Assembly: GCA_003161555.1 (NCBI GenBank) | Contig: PMOG01000037.1 | Location: 1 to 38,233, forward strand | From: Vulcanimicrobiota bacterium | GTDB taxonomy: Bacteria > Vulcanimicrobiota > Vulcanimicrobiia > Vulcanimicrobiales > Vulcanimicrobiaceae | Length of the DNA: 38,233 bases | Direction: 5' to 3' | Part shown: in pieces, positions 8,085 through 18,040 of the stretch | Layout of the letters: the number at the start of each line of letters is the position of its first letter | Position numbering within the stretch: position 1 is the stretch's first letter | Translations under genes and position numbers: made by a program | Notes under the pieces: generated by a model | The model's input: the letters and a program-made list of their open reading frames with translations, nothing else | Told to the model about the DNA's origin: nothing | The model's database searches: none

Positions 8085-10130
8085 TTATGCCCGGGCCGGC
8101 GCCAACGTCCCGCGCGTGCGCCGGACCCGATCGATGATCTCCAGCGCATCGGCGACGACCCGCCGGCTGCTGAAGGTCTCCAGTGGCCGGGAGCACTGTG
8201 CAGAAACGCTGTTCCAGAGTTCCGCGTCCGTGTATAAAGACACGATTGCCGCGGCGAAATCCTCCGCACTCTGGGCGATCAAGGCCTCGGAGCCGTGGTT
8301 CAGGTGGAAGCCGTCTGCGGCTAACGGTGTCGTCACCACCGGCACGCGATAGGAAAGTGCGTGACCAATCTTGCCTTTCACCCCTGCACCGTATCGTATC
8401 GGAGCGACAAAAACCCTCGCGCCCAGAAAAAAGGGTTCCACGTCGCGCACGTAGCCGGGCACGGAAACCCGCCGGCCGGCTAACGCGAGAACCTCGGCGG
8501 GCGGGTTCGCTCCGAGCAGCGTGACGTGCACGTCGCCGGCGCGTTTCCACACGATCGGCATGACTTGGGACACCAGCCACTTCACCGCATCGACATTCGG
8601 CGTGTGGTTGTATCCGCCGATGAAAAGCAGACCCTGGGTCGCGTCGAAAGGCGGATGGGATTCCAGGAGAACGTCATGGATCGTAGGCACGATCGCCACC
8701 GGTGCGACTCCGGCCTCCCGAAAGACTGCCGCCTCCGACTCCGTGACCACGATCGTCGCGTCCGATGCGCGCCCGCAGGTCAATTCCAACTCCTCGACGC
8801 GACGCCACTCGGAGTCGTCTCGCCCTTCGAGTTCAGCCTGCCGGCGCAAGCGCAAATGGTGAAGATCGATCGTATCGTACAGGATCGGAAGATTGCTGTG
8901 GCCACGGATCAGTGGCAAGTATTTCCGGCATAGTTCCGGGCGGCAGATCCAGACCGCGTCGACGGTGGGCAGCGCGTCGAGCAGCAACTCTTTGGAGCGC
9001 CTCGGGTCCCCCTCCGAATAATAGAGCAGTTCTACACCTTCCGCTTGGAGTTCACCACTGTACGGCTCGAGCGCCGCGATGTTGTCGGGCAGAAATACGA
9101 CGCGTTCGCCTGAGGCGACGAAGCCGTCGATGAGCTCGCGCAAACGCTTCGAGCCGGCTTCCCGGTCATACATGGGCACGTACGAGTCGATAACGAGGAT
9201 GCCGCCCCGCCTTCCTCCACGCGCTCGAGCCGCCATGCGCACCCCGGCGGCGCTCGGTGGCGAATGCTGCGCGGTCAGGACGGGCTCCCACTTCGAGAAG
9301 AATTTCGCCTGATTGACGACTTGGAATCGCTTCATTCCCGAGCCGAGATCGGTTCCTGACGAAAGGCCCTCGTAATGCGTCACTACCGAACGAGGTTCGT
9401 ACACGACGCGGTGGCCTCGGGCGCGAACCTGAAAACAAAGGTCGGCGTCTTCGTAGTACGCGGGAGCGAAGCGCTCGTCGAAGCCGCCGAGCTCGCGGAA
9501 GAGTTGAGTGCGAACGAGCAGCGACGCGCCGGAGACGTAGTCGACGTCCCGCACGAAATTGTATTCCGGCATGGCGGGAGAATCGAGCCGGCCGTAATTC
9601 CAACCGCCGGCATCGGCCCAGATGATACCACCCGCTTCCTGGAGCCGGCCGTCCGGGTACACCAGTTTCGAGCCGACGATCGCGATCGTCAGATCTCGTT
9701 CGGCTCGTTGCACGAGCGCCCGCAACGATCCGGTGGTTACCTCGGTATCGTTATTCAAGAACCACAGATAATCTCCGCGCGCGAGCAACGCAGCGCGATT
9801 GCACGACTTGACGAAACCGGCATTCTCGCCGTTCCGCAGGACCTCGATTTTCCGTAGCGCCGCCAGCTGACCGAGGGTGTCGTCGGTCGATGCATCGTCG
9901 ACGACGATCGCCTGCACGGCGATCTCCGGATCACAGCGGACCAACGATTCGAGGCAACGCCGGGTTACGGCCCAATTGTTGAACACCGGGATGATCACAG
10001 AGACAAGCGGATGCTTGGTTTCAAAGCGGCGATCGACGAGCCGCGCGAGCGCAGCTCCGCCGGCGTCCCCGGACACCGGGCCGGTACCGTTCGGCCTCGC
10101 GGACGGGGCCGAAGGCTCGGTTACAAGCAT
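8085..10130 (-). CDS. Multidomain glycosyltransferase (N-terminal GT2 plus C-terminal GT4-like)
   Basis: VSVIIPVFNNWAVTRRCLESLVRC...VVDDASTDDTL...LWFLNNDTEV, then ILVIDSYVPMYDREAGSKRL... and VPGYVRDVEPFFLGARVFVAPIRYGAGVKGKIGHALSYRVPVVTT. Confidence 0.9.
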   Translation of the reverse strand: MLVTEPSAPSARPNGTGPVSGDAGGAALARLVDRRFETKHPLVSVIIPVFNNWAVTRRCLESLVRCDPEIAVQAIVVDDASTDDTLGQLAALRKIEVLRNGENAGFVKSCNRAALLARGDYLWFLNNDTEVTTGSLRALVQRAERDLTIAIVGSKLVYPDGRLQEAGGIIWADAGGWNYGRLDSPAMPEYNFVRDVDYVSGASLLVRTQLFRELGGFDERFAPAYYEDADLCFQVRARGHRVVYEPRSVVTHYEGLSSGTDLGSGMKRFQVVNQAKFFSKWEPVLTAQHSPPSAAGVRMAARARGGRRGGILVIDSYVPMYDREAGSKRLRELIDGFVASGERVVFLPDNIAALEPYSGELQAEGVELLYYSEGDPRRSKELLLDALPTVDAVWICRPELCRKYLPLIRGHSNLPILYDTIDLHHLRLRRQAELEGRDDSEWRRVEELELTCGRASDATIVVTESEAAVFREAGVAPVAIVPTIHDVLLESHPPFDATQGLLFIGGYNHTPNVDAVKWLVSQVMPIVWKRAGDVHVTLLGANPPAEVLALAGRRVSVPGYVRDVEPFFLGARVFVAPIRYGAGVKGKIGHALSYRVPVVTTPLAADGFHLNHGSEALIAQSAEDFAAAIVSLYTDAELWNSVSAQCSRPLETFSSRRVVADALEIIDRVRRTRGTLAPARA

Positions 10131-10286
10131 CGTCTTCGGTCTCGAGTTCCTCTGCTATTTTTGCCGGGAGCGTACTAGACAAAAGGCCCAAAGAGGCAAT
10201 CGCAGCCCGGAACGCCTCGGCCGGAGCATTTCTTCTCGGAGGTTCCGACGCTTCACTCCCGACTTTTGGCCGCCTTAAGCAGCCCT

Positions 10287-11264
10287 TTACAGTGCGACAT
10301 CCCCCTCGGGCACTTGTTCGATCACCGAGTCCTCAACCACGAGAACGTTTTCCCATGAGACGGCCCGACGGTATTCACCGTTGGCCGAGATCCGCCAACG
10401 ATGGCCGTTGCGCACCAGAAAGATGGCCAGCTCGTTGTCACTGCCGGATGCCCCACGCACCAAGACGGGATCCTCCGTCGACGCCGCGAGCGCGATCAAA
10501 TCCTCGCCCCGGCGAATTGAGGCTGACGTTGCCACCGTGCTGAGGTATCGCTGAACGGCGACATCAGCCTCGCCGTCGAAGCGAATCTTGCCGCCATCGA
10601 TCCAGATGACTCGTTGACACGTTCGCGCCACATACGTGAGGTCGTGCGACACGAGAATGATCGTCGAATGCGCGTCCCAAAACCGCCCTATCCGCGCATC
10701 GCACTTCCTCCGGAAGCGCTCGTCGCCCACGGCCAAGACTTCGTCGAGGAGAAGGATGTCCGGCCGGAACTCGGTCGCGATGGCGAATCCGAGTCGAGCG
10801 CTCATGCCGGAAGAGAGTGTCTTGGTCGGCTGCTCCCGAATATCCGCGAGTTCTGCGAAGTCGAGAATCGCCTCGACGTGCCCGCGAACCAAAGCTTCGT
10901 CGTGGCCGAGCAACACCCCGTAATAGATGATGTTGTCGACCAGCGTCAGGTCCGGGTCGAAGCCGACACCGATCTCAATGAGCGGTGAAAGCGAGCCCGA
11001 AACCGAGACGGTCCCGCGCGTCGGGAGAAGAACGCCGGCGATCAGCTTGAGCAGCGTCGATTTGCCGCTGCCGTTTGGGCCGATGATGCCGACCTTCTCC
11101 CCATGGTCGATCGACAGAGTGACGCCGTCGATGACCGTATGGCGACGGGCGCCCACCCGGCCGATGCGCCAAATGTTCAGCAGCGTTCGCTTCAAATCGT
11201 AGTAGAGTTCTTCTTGCGTGCGTCGCGTAAGCGAAACGCTCGAAAATTCAATTGCCCGCGACAT
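10287..11264 (-). CDS. Polysaccharide ABC transporter ATP-binding protein (Wzt/TagH-like)
   Basis: VGIIGPNGSGKSTLLKLIAGVL (Walker A), LSSGMSARLGFAIATEFRPDILLLDEVLAVGD (signature/Walker B). Start at 11262-11264 gives a TGATG overlap with the permease stop. Confidence 0.92.
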   Translation of the reverse strand: MSRAIEFSSVSLTRRTQEELYYDLKRTLLNIWRIGRVGARRHTVIDGVTLSIDHGEKVGIIGPNGSGKSTLLKLIAGVLLPTRGTVSVSGSLSPLIEIGVGFDPDLTLVDNIIYYGVLLGHDEALVRGHVEAILDFAELADIREQPTKTLSSGMSARLGFAIATEFRPDILLLDEVLAVGDERFRRKCDARIGRFWDAHSTIILVSHDLTYVARTCQRVIWIDGGKIRFDGEADVAVQRYLSTVATSASIRRGEDLIALAASTEDPVLVRGASGSDNELAIFLVRNGHRWRISANGEYRRAVSWENVLVVEDSVIEQVPEGDVAL

Positions 11265-12115
11265 CAGAGCAGGTCCATAAACCGACGGCGCGCGAGACGG
11301 AACAACCCAACGCCCAGACCGAACGCAAGGAGTGCCGTACCGAAGGCAAGACCGATGTCGGCATAATGAATCGGACCCTGCTGGAGTGCAAGTTCGCGCA
11401 GCGCACCGATTTGCTGGCTGATCGGATTGATACGAAACCACACGCGAATTCGTTCCGGTGCGACTTGGGCCGGATAGAATAATGGGCTGGTCATCCACAG
11501 CATGAAGCCGGCGACTCCCCAAAGGTACGACACGTCCCGGAAGAAGACGTAGAGCGCGGACAGCGCCAGCGAAAAGCCGGCTGTTAGGAGCACGAGCCCG
11601 ATGAACGCCAACGGGATGAGCGCAACGCGCACCGGATCGTGCGTGACCACGATTGCAATGATGAACACGGCCGGGAATGTCGTGCACAGCTGTTGGATCA
11701 GGTCCGCAGCTACCGAGGAGAGCGGGAAAGCCGCCGGCGGGAGCGCGATCTTGTTCAGGAGGGCCCCGTTGGTGACGATCGTCGGCAGCGCTTCGGCGGT
11801 GGAATTCAAGAAAAACGTGACGACGGTCAGTCCGACGAATGCCGAAAGGAGATAGCGTACGATCGATCCATCATAGTATCGCGAGAATGCCGTGCCGAAG
11901 ACGACGGTGTACATCGCGGTCATCAGCAGGGGGTTCGTGAAGGACCAGAGCACGCCTAAGATGCTGCCGCGATACCGGATCTTGATCGAACGCATCGCCG
12001 CGACGCGTACGAAGGTCATCAGCCGCCGAGCGTCGTCCGGGCGGCGGGTCGAGAATGCAGGCGTCGGAGGGGCCGGTGGCACCTTGCCGGTTTCAAGAGT
12101 AGGACGCAAGCGCAC
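11264..12115 (-). CDS. Polysaccharide ABC-2 type permease (Wzm-like)
   Basis: IKIRYRGSILGVLWSFTNPLLMTAMYTVVFGTAFSRY and a C-terminal WFRINPISQQIGALRELALQQ region, characteristic of Wzm/TagG. Confidence 0.9.
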   Translation of the reverse strand: MRLRPTLETGKVPPAPPTPAFSTRRPDDARRLMTFVRVAAMRSIKIRYRGSILGVLWSFTNPLLMTAMYTVVFGTAFSRYYDGSIVRYLLSAFVGLTVVTFFLNSTAEALPTIVTNGALLNKIALPPAAFPLSSVAADLIQQLCTTFPAVFIIAIVVTHDPVRVALIPLAFIGLVLLTAGFSLALSALYVFFRDVSYLWGVAGFMLWMTSPLFYPAQVAPERIRVWFRINPISQQIGALRELALQQGPIHYADIGLAFGTALLAFGLGVGLFRLARRRFMDLL

Positions 12116-12167
12116 CGTATCTCTTCATCTCCTTTGCGCTACGGCATGCGGCATCGAGGGCCTCCCG

Positions 12168-15107
12168 TTACAGGCGCAGGCCGAAATCTTCAGCATCGAC
12201 CGTGAGGTTGGGGTTGTAGTACGGATCGCGCGCCGCCCAGCGCGGCCAGCGGCTGCGAATCGTGCCGACCTCCTCCATCGCCCGAGCGACCTTGCCGGGC
12301 GTGTCGTCCTCGCCGCGCGTCTTCGATTCGTAATGGTACAATCGCGCACGAGGCACGAAGACATTGCGATAGCCCGCGCGGTGGAGTTTGAGACAGAAGT
12401 CAATGTCGTTGAACGCAACCGCCATGCCTTCGTCGAGACCACCGACCTCCTCGTAGATGCTCTTGCCGACCATCAGACACGCTCCGGTCACCGCCAGATA
12501 GTTCGTATCGAGCTGCAGCGCGCCGTGGTAGCCGGGCGCATCGCCGGGCAGGAAACGATGCACGTGCCCCGCGAGGCCAAGGATTCCGAGCACCACACCG
12601 GCATGCTGCACGGTGCCGTCACCGTACAGGAGCAGCGCGCCGACCGCCCCGATGTGCTTGCGGCGGGCCTGGCCGAGCATCGCCTCCATCCAGTCCGGCG
12701 AAATGACTTCGGTGTCGTTGTTGAGCAGCAGGACGTACGGAGCATCGGTGGAGCGCACTGCGACGTTGTTGAGCCGCGAATAGTTGAACGGCGACGGGTC
12801 GCGGATGACGCGGAAGCGGGACGGCTCGCGGCCGAGCCAATGGTCGAGGACCTCCTCGGTCTCGCGCTCGCGGCTGCCGTTGTCGATGACAATCATCTCG
12901 AACGCGCCGTATGCGGTTCGTTCGAACACCGAAGCGATGCACGGTCGCAGCAAATCGGCGCGATCGCGGGTTGGGACGATCACGCAGACGCGTTCGTCCC
13001 CCGGCACAGCGAAGCGGACCTCGACGCCGGCGGCCACGGGCGCAACGGTGACCGCTTCGCCGCGGCGCTGCAGCGCAACCTCGACGGCCAGCGCCAAATC
13101 GGCTTTCTCGACCGCGTTGAACGGTCCGCGATGGCACAGCACTTCCGCGACGTGCACGATGCGTTCGGTACGCTCGGTCACGCGCAGCAGTGCCTCGTAC
13201 CAGCGCGCGCTTTCGAAGACGTCCCGCACACCGCCCGCACGTTCGAGCAGCGAACGGCGCATTGCACACAGATGTCCCCCATAGTCGCGCGTCAGCAGCG
13301 TTTCGGGCGACCAGTCCGGCTTGAACCACGGTGCGGAAGCGACCCCATTTTCGTCCAGCCGGTCCTCATCGGAGTAGATCACATCGACGTCGTCCTGCGC
13401 CGCCAGCGCGCAGGCAAAGAGCGCGTGCGGTTCGAGGCGGTCGCCGGGGTCGAGTGCGATGACGAAGTCCTCATCGCCGAACCAGGTGCCGCCGGGCGGC
13501 ACGCGCTCGACGCGCTCGTCGATCGCCAGCACGCCCGCGAGCTCCGGCGGGTCTTCCGATTCGTCGCGCCCGCGTCGATCGTCAGCGAGAACGCGAACTG
13601 ACCAATGGCCATAGAGCTGCTGCTGCAACGTGCCCACCGTCGCGGCGATTCCGGCGGCCTCACGCCCGCGCACGTCGATCACGATCGAGAACGTGACCGT
13701 GCGCGGCAGAAAGCGCGCCATCGCGCCGACGCGGTCGGCGTCCTCCGTTCGCAGCCGGTGGTGCTGACGGTAGAGCTGATAGGGGTCACCCAGCGAAGCC
13801 AGTTTGGCCGCCCGGTCCTTGGTGTCCGGAATCGGTACCGGGTCTTCGAGCGGGCCGATGCCCAACCGGCGACGCAGCGCGAACCATCGGTCGCGCAATT
13901 GCCAGAAGCGGCTCGTCCGCATCGTATCGATGGTGCGCCGCTGGCGCTGGACCAACGGGTAGAGATAGGCCACGTGGGCGAGCAGCGCATCGCGCGAACG
14001 CCCGTCGTCTTGGGCGGGGATCACCTCGATTGCGTCGAGCGTGCGCGCCGCGACGTGCCGCCATCCGCCGCGCGCGTCCAGATACGTGCGCCCATTCTCT
14101 GCCAGCGCGTCCAGTTGTGCCGTATCGGGTAAGCTCGCGACGGCGGTCTCCCAGCCGTCATCGGCGACGATCATGCCGCCGCCCGTTTCGCGCACAAAAG
14201 CCGCGACGCCGCGCGCGTTGGCCCCGCACAGCACGGCCTTCCCGTACGACCACGCTTCGATGACCTCGGGCGCAAAGGCCAGCCCCTCGCCGGCGACCGC
14301 CACCGCAGCGGCATAGGCAAAGAAAGCGGCGCGATCGCGCTCGTCGACGCCGTCGAGTCGTACGATCGATGCCGTTTCGACGTTCGTCAGTCCGGCCGGC
14401 GTGCCGTTCCCGACCAGCAGCACGTAGGGGCGGCCGTGGGTAACGCGGCGTACGCGCTCGGCATGCAGGTCCGCGCGCGGCACCGTATCGGCGGCGAGTC
14501 CGATGACGCGCGAGCGCGCACGCGCCTCGGGGCCGAACAGCTGAGCCACCAGTCGAAGCTCTGCGTCGGTCGTGCAGAGGATCGTTCGCGCGCGCGCGAC
14601 CGCTTCGGCGACTTCCCGCAAATGCACCACGGGCTCGTCATCGAGCAGCGGCACCAGCAGCGATCGTTCGGCAACCTCGGCAATGGCGCGCACCGTCGTC
14701 GGCACGCTCACGTCGATGAAGAGAAAAGCCTCGTAACGGTCGCCCGTCGCGCGCACTTGCGCCAGCAGATCCGGACAGCGCAGACGTTCGTCGAGCAGGG
14801 GTCGTGACGGTTCGACGACGGCCGGATTCTCGCGCGCCGCTGCGATGACGGCTTCTTCGTAGGCGACGCGGTCCGGGGCGAGCACGCGGAAGCGGTACAC
14901 CGGAAACGGCTCGGTGTGGTCGAGGCCGGCACGATAGAAGTTCGCGTCGGACGCTTCGGCCGTCGTCGTCGTGGTGAACACCTCGACCGCCAGCCCCTCG
15001 AGTGCGAGATGCGTCGCGTACGCGAAGGCGAAGCGTTCTTTGCGGCCACGCAGGTCGCGTCCGAAATAGGGTGCGACGATTGCGACGCGGTGCGCGGTGC
15101 GGCTCAT
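12168..15107 (-). CDS. Large multidomain glycosyltransferase (N-terminal GT4-like, C-terminal GT2)
   Basis: N-terminal RVAIVAPYFGRDLRGRKERFAFAYATHLA; central FWQLRDRWFALRRRLG linker; C-terminal VIVPTRDRADLLRPCIASVFERT...VIDNGS...LLLNNDTEVISPDWMEAMLG. Confidence 0.88.
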   Translation of the reverse strand: MSRTAHRVAIVAPYFGRDLRGRKERFAFAYATHLALEGLAVEVFTTTTTAEASDANFYRAGLDHTEPFPVYRFRVLAPDRVAYEEAVIAAARENPAVVEPSRPLLDERLRCPDLLAQVRATGDRYEAFLFIDVSVPTTVRAIAEVAERSLLVPLLDDEPVVHLREVAEAVARARTILCTTDAELRLVAQLFGPEARARSRVIGLAADTVPRADLHAERVRRVTHGRPYVLLVGNGTPAGLTNVETASIVRLDGVDERDRAAFFAYAAAVAVAGEGLAFAPEVIEAWSYGKAVLCGANARGVAAFVRETGGGMIVADDGWETAVASLPDTAQLDALAENGRTYLDARGGWRHVAARTLDAIEVIPAQDDGRSRDALLAHVAYLYPLVQRQRRTIDTMRTSRFWQLRDRWFALRRRLGIGPLEDPVPIPDTKDRAAKLASLGDPYQLYRQHHRLRTEDADRVGAMARFLPRTVTFSIVIDVRGREAAGIAATVGTLQQQLYGHWSVRVLADDRRGRDESEDPPELAGVLAIDERVERVPPGGTWFGDEDFVIALDPGDRLEPHALFACALAAQDDVDVIYSDEDRLDENGVASAPWFKPDWSPETLLTRDYGGHLCAMRRSLLERAGGVRDVFESARWYEALLRVTERTERIVHVAEVLCHRGPFNAVEKADLALAVEVALQRRGEAVTVAPVAAGVEVRFAVPGDERVCVIVPTRDRADLLRPCIASVFERTAYGAFEMIVIDNGSRERETEEVLDHWLGREPSRFRVIRDPSPFNYSRLNNVAVRSTDAPYVLLLNNDTEVISPDWMEAMLGQARRKHIGAVGALLLYGDGTVQHAGVVLGILGLAGHVHRFLPGDAPGYHGALQLDTNYLAVTGACLMVGKSIYEEVGGLDEGMAVAFNDIDFCLKLHRAGYRNVFVPRARLYHYESKTRGEDDTPGKVARAMEEVGTIRSRWPRWAARDPYYNPNLTVDAEDFGLRL

Positions 15108-16456
15108 CGCTCCGGCACCGGCACGTCGGCCACGTACGTCGCGGCCCGGCGCCGCTCGAACAGCCGGCGCGCGGCGACCTCGGCGACGGCGACACCGGTA
15201 ATCAGCCAGTAGACCGACGCGACCTTCGGAAAGAACAGCAGATCGTCGAAGATTTGGTGCGTGGCGAGCGCGATCGTCGCGCCGAGAGCGCCGACGATGA
15301 GCGGGCGGCGAATGCCGCTGCGCGCAAGCGTCACGATCGCTGCCGCAAAGAGCCCGATCGTCGCGGCCAGACCGATCAGGCCGCCTTCGGCCAAACTCTG
15401 CAGGTACAGGCTGTTCGCGTGCGTCCGCACGCCGCTGAGCCCGACCTCAGCCAGATCGAGTTCGTAGTTTCCGGCCCCCACGCCGACGATCGGTGACGTG
15501 CGCCAGAGTTCGATCGCGGCGTGCCAAAGTTGCGAGCGATTCGCGAGGTGATCGGCGGCCTGCGGCGCCTGATCCAGCGAAAAGTATCCGGACGGCACTC
15601 CGGCGCGCACGGCCGCGGCCACGGATGCGGCCAGCACGACAGCCACGCCCGCGACGTAACGCCAGGCCACGGCCTGCGGCGGGCGCAGGACAACCAAGAC
15701 CGCACCCACACCGATCAGGGCGCCGAGAATTCCAGCTCGCGAAACGGTCAGCAAATCCGTGACGGCGGCGAGGACCAGCACGACCGCCAGGATCCGGTCG
15801 CGATGTACGAGGGCCCGCGCGACGAGCACGGGCAGCACGATGTCGAAGTAGCCCGCCAACTGGTTCGGACCTTCGAGGGCACCCGCGATGCGTGGAAACA
15901 CCCACGCGTTCCCGTGCAGAAAGATGCCGCTGTGCGCGCCGACGAGGTACTCGGCGAGCGCTGACAGACAGACCAGCGCGACGCCCGCCTCGAGCGTGCG
16001 CCAGAAAGGCCGGTCGTCGGGATCGGTCGCGAACGCGACGATCGCGGCCAGAAAGAGCAGCAGGTACTCGCCGTTCTTCAAGGCTTCGCGCAGGACCGCG
16101 CCCAGATGCTGGGCGTGCAGGGCACTCAGCGCGATCGCCGCCAGCAGTACGGCGAACGCCGTCACCATCACGCGCACGGGAGCGGTACGCAGCGCGGCCA
16201 GGTCGGGCCGCGAGAACGCCAGCGCGACCAGCAAGCCGGCTACGCCGGCTTTCAACGTCGTGATCGTGGTTGGGCCGACGTAGCGCGGAAAGTCGAACGG
16301 CGCCAGCACGAGCAGCGCGGCGACACCCAGCGCCGGCCGGCGGCGGGTGAGGAGCCCGACTCCGACCGCGCACGCCAAATAGATCAGCGCGCTGACAAGG
16401 TCGATCGGAACGTGCGTTTCGTGACGCAGCGTCACCGTCCACGGGTGAAGGATCAC
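15104..16456 (-). CDS. O-antigen ligase/polymerase family polytopic membrane protein
   Basis: Polytopic; ...AGALEGPNQLAGYFDIVLPVLVARAL... and PIVGVGAGNYELDLAEVGLSGVRTHANSLYLQSLAEGGLIGL, typical Wzy/WaaL C-terminal pattern. GTG at 16454-16456 overlaps the MurJ stop (GTGA). Confidence 0.87.
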   Translation of the reverse strand: MILHPWTVTLRHETHVPIDLVSALIYLACAVGVGLLTRRRPALGVAALLVLAPFDFPRYVGPTTITTLKAGVAGLLVALAFSRPDLAALRTAPVRVMVTAFAVLLAAIALSALHAQHLGAVLREALKNGEYLLLFLAAIVAFATDPDDRPFWRTLEAGVALVCLSALAEYLVGAHSGIFLHGNAWVFPRIAGALEGPNQLAGYFDIVLPVLVARALVHRDRILAVVLVLAAVTDLLTVSRAGILGALIGVGAVLVVLRPPQAVAWRYVAGVAVVLAASVAAAVRAGVPSGYFSLDQAPQAADHLANRSQLWHAAIELWRTSPIVGVGAGNYELDLAEVGLSGVRTHANSLYLQSLAEGGLIGLAATIGLFAAAIVTLARSGIRRPLIVGALGATIALATHQIFDDLLFFPKVASVYWLITGVAVAEVAARRLFERRRAATYVADVPVPER

Positions 16457-17994
16457 GGCAGTGGGACGAGATCGCGAGGGCGGCGGCGCAAGAGCAGATC
16501 GGTCGCGAGCTGCAATTCCGATGAGTCGACAAGGCGCGCCAGCGCGAGGAATACGAAGGAGCCGAACAGCAGGTGCTCGCCCAAGCTCGTGATGCGCGCG
16601 ATCGTGTTCGGAGCGGGCGGCGGCCGGCCGACCTGCACCGCGGCCAGCGCGAAGGCCATCACGATCGAGCACGCGCCGACCTTGAGCAGCGTGACCAGGA
16701 TCGGCCGCACGTCGAAGCCGCCTAGGGCGCGCTGCGCGGCGGCGACGAGGGCCAGGGTCTGGAGCGATTGCGAGGTGGCGTTGGCAAGCAGCAGCCCGCG
16801 CGCACCCAGCGACGGCAGCCACGCGAGCGACAGCGCGACGTTGAGCGCGACGGTGAACACCGAGATCAGAATCGCCGTTCGCACCGCCCCGCACGCGTAG
16901 AGGCAGCGCGTCAGCACGACGTTCCCCGCCAGCGCTACCAGACCGACCGCGGCGAACGGCAGCAGCTGCGCGCAGAGCACCGTGTCTTCCGGCGTGAACG
17001 CACCCCGTTCGAACAGCGTCTGCACGATCGGTCCCGCGAGCATGCACAGCCCCCATGCCGAGGGTAGGGTGAGGAAGATCACCATCTGCAGCCCGGTCAC
17101 CAGGCTGCGCCGCATCGCAGGACGGTTCTTGTGCGCGAACTGACCGGCGAAGAGCGGGAAGATCACGGTCGCGATCGCGGTCACGAAGATCTGCTGCGGA
17201 AAGCCGACGACCTTGACGGCGAAGTTCATCGCCGAGATCGTCCCCGGGCTCATCACCGAGGCGAAGAAGCGGTCGAAGAAGAGCGCGATCTGTCCGGCCG
17301 CCGAGCCGATGGCGATCGGTCCCAGCACGTGCAGCAGCCGTACCAGCCCCGGGTGCCGCAGATCGACCGCGAAGCGGAAGGGCCGCAGCTGCAGAAACGG
17401 GGGAATCATGACCGCGAGCTGCGCGAAGGCTCCGGCGAGCGCACCGGCGACCAGCGCGTAGGGTCCCAGCCGCGACTGCGTCAGCGAGACGATCGCCACA
17501 ATGCAGAGGTTGGCGACGAATCCCTGTACCGCGGCGGCCCAGAACCGGTGATAGGCATTGAGCAATGCCGCGACCACGCCGCAGAGGCTGGTCGCGATGA
17601 TCGTCGGCATCAGCCAGCGCGTCATCACGATCGCGGTCAGCGCGTGGCCGTGGGGGAAGCGCGCGATCTGCGGCACGTACCAGGGCGCGAAAATCGCCCC
17701 GGCGATCGCGAGTACGCCGAGCACGACCACCAGCACGACGATCAGCGACGACGCGAGGCTGACGGCTTCGTCGCGACGGTCGGTCGTGACGTAGTCGCTG
17801 AACAGCGGGACCAGCGCCGTTACCAGCGCGCCGCTGAACACGCCGAAAAGAATGACCGGAACGACGGATGCGGCGAGGAAGGCATCCAGCTCCCACGACG
17901 CGCCGTAGAATTTTGCGTACACGACCTCGCGCACGAAACCGAGCAGCGTCGACGCCAGCGTTGCGGCGGCGACGAGCGCGGTCGACGTCGCCAA
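16453..17994 (-). CDS. murJ: MurJ/MviN-like lipid II flippase
   Basis: LVAAATLASTLLGFVREVVYAKFYGASWELDAFLAASVVP; MNFAVKVVGFPQQIFVTAIATVIFPLFA; LARCLYACGAVRT-like region. Start uncertain (TTG 17994 is the best short choice; the frame is open further upstream). Confidence 0.87.
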   Translation of the reverse strand: MATSTALVAAATLASTLLGFVREVVYAKFYGASWELDAFLAASVVPVILFGVFSGALVTALVPLFSDYVTTDRRDEAVSLASSLIVVLVVVLGVLAIAGAIFAPWYVPQIARFPHGHALTAIVMTRWLMPTIIATSLCGVVAALLNAYHRFWAAAVQGFVANLCIVAIVSLTQSRLGPYALVAGALAGAFAQLAVMIPPFLQLRPFRFAVDLRHPGLVRLLHVLGPIAIGSAAGQIALFFDRFFASVMSPGTISAMNFAVKVVGFPQQIFVTAIATVIFPLFAGQFAHKNRPAMRRSLVTGLQMVIFLTLPSAWGLCMLAGPIVQTLFERGAFTPEDTVLCAQLLPFAAVGLVALAGNVVLTRCLYACGAVRTAILISVFTVALNVALSLAWLPSLGARGLLLANATSQSLQTLALVAAAQRALGGFDVRPILVTLLKVGACSIVMAFALAAVQVGRPPPAPNTIARITSLGEHLLFGSFVFLALARLVDSSELQLATDLLLRRRPRDLVPLP

Positions 17995-18040
17995 CCGCCT
18001 CGGGGTGGGGGTTTCCGCGACGACGGTGAGTCGCGGCGGG

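Noticed and set aside
11892-13601. 569-aa plus-strand ORF
   Set aside because: Antisense to the large glycosyltransferase and permease; no coherent family signature.
15104-17896. 930-aa ORF as a single protein
   Set aside because: Only the part from about 16456 downward is real (O-antigen ligase-like); the N-terminal extension is out-of-frame translation of murJ.
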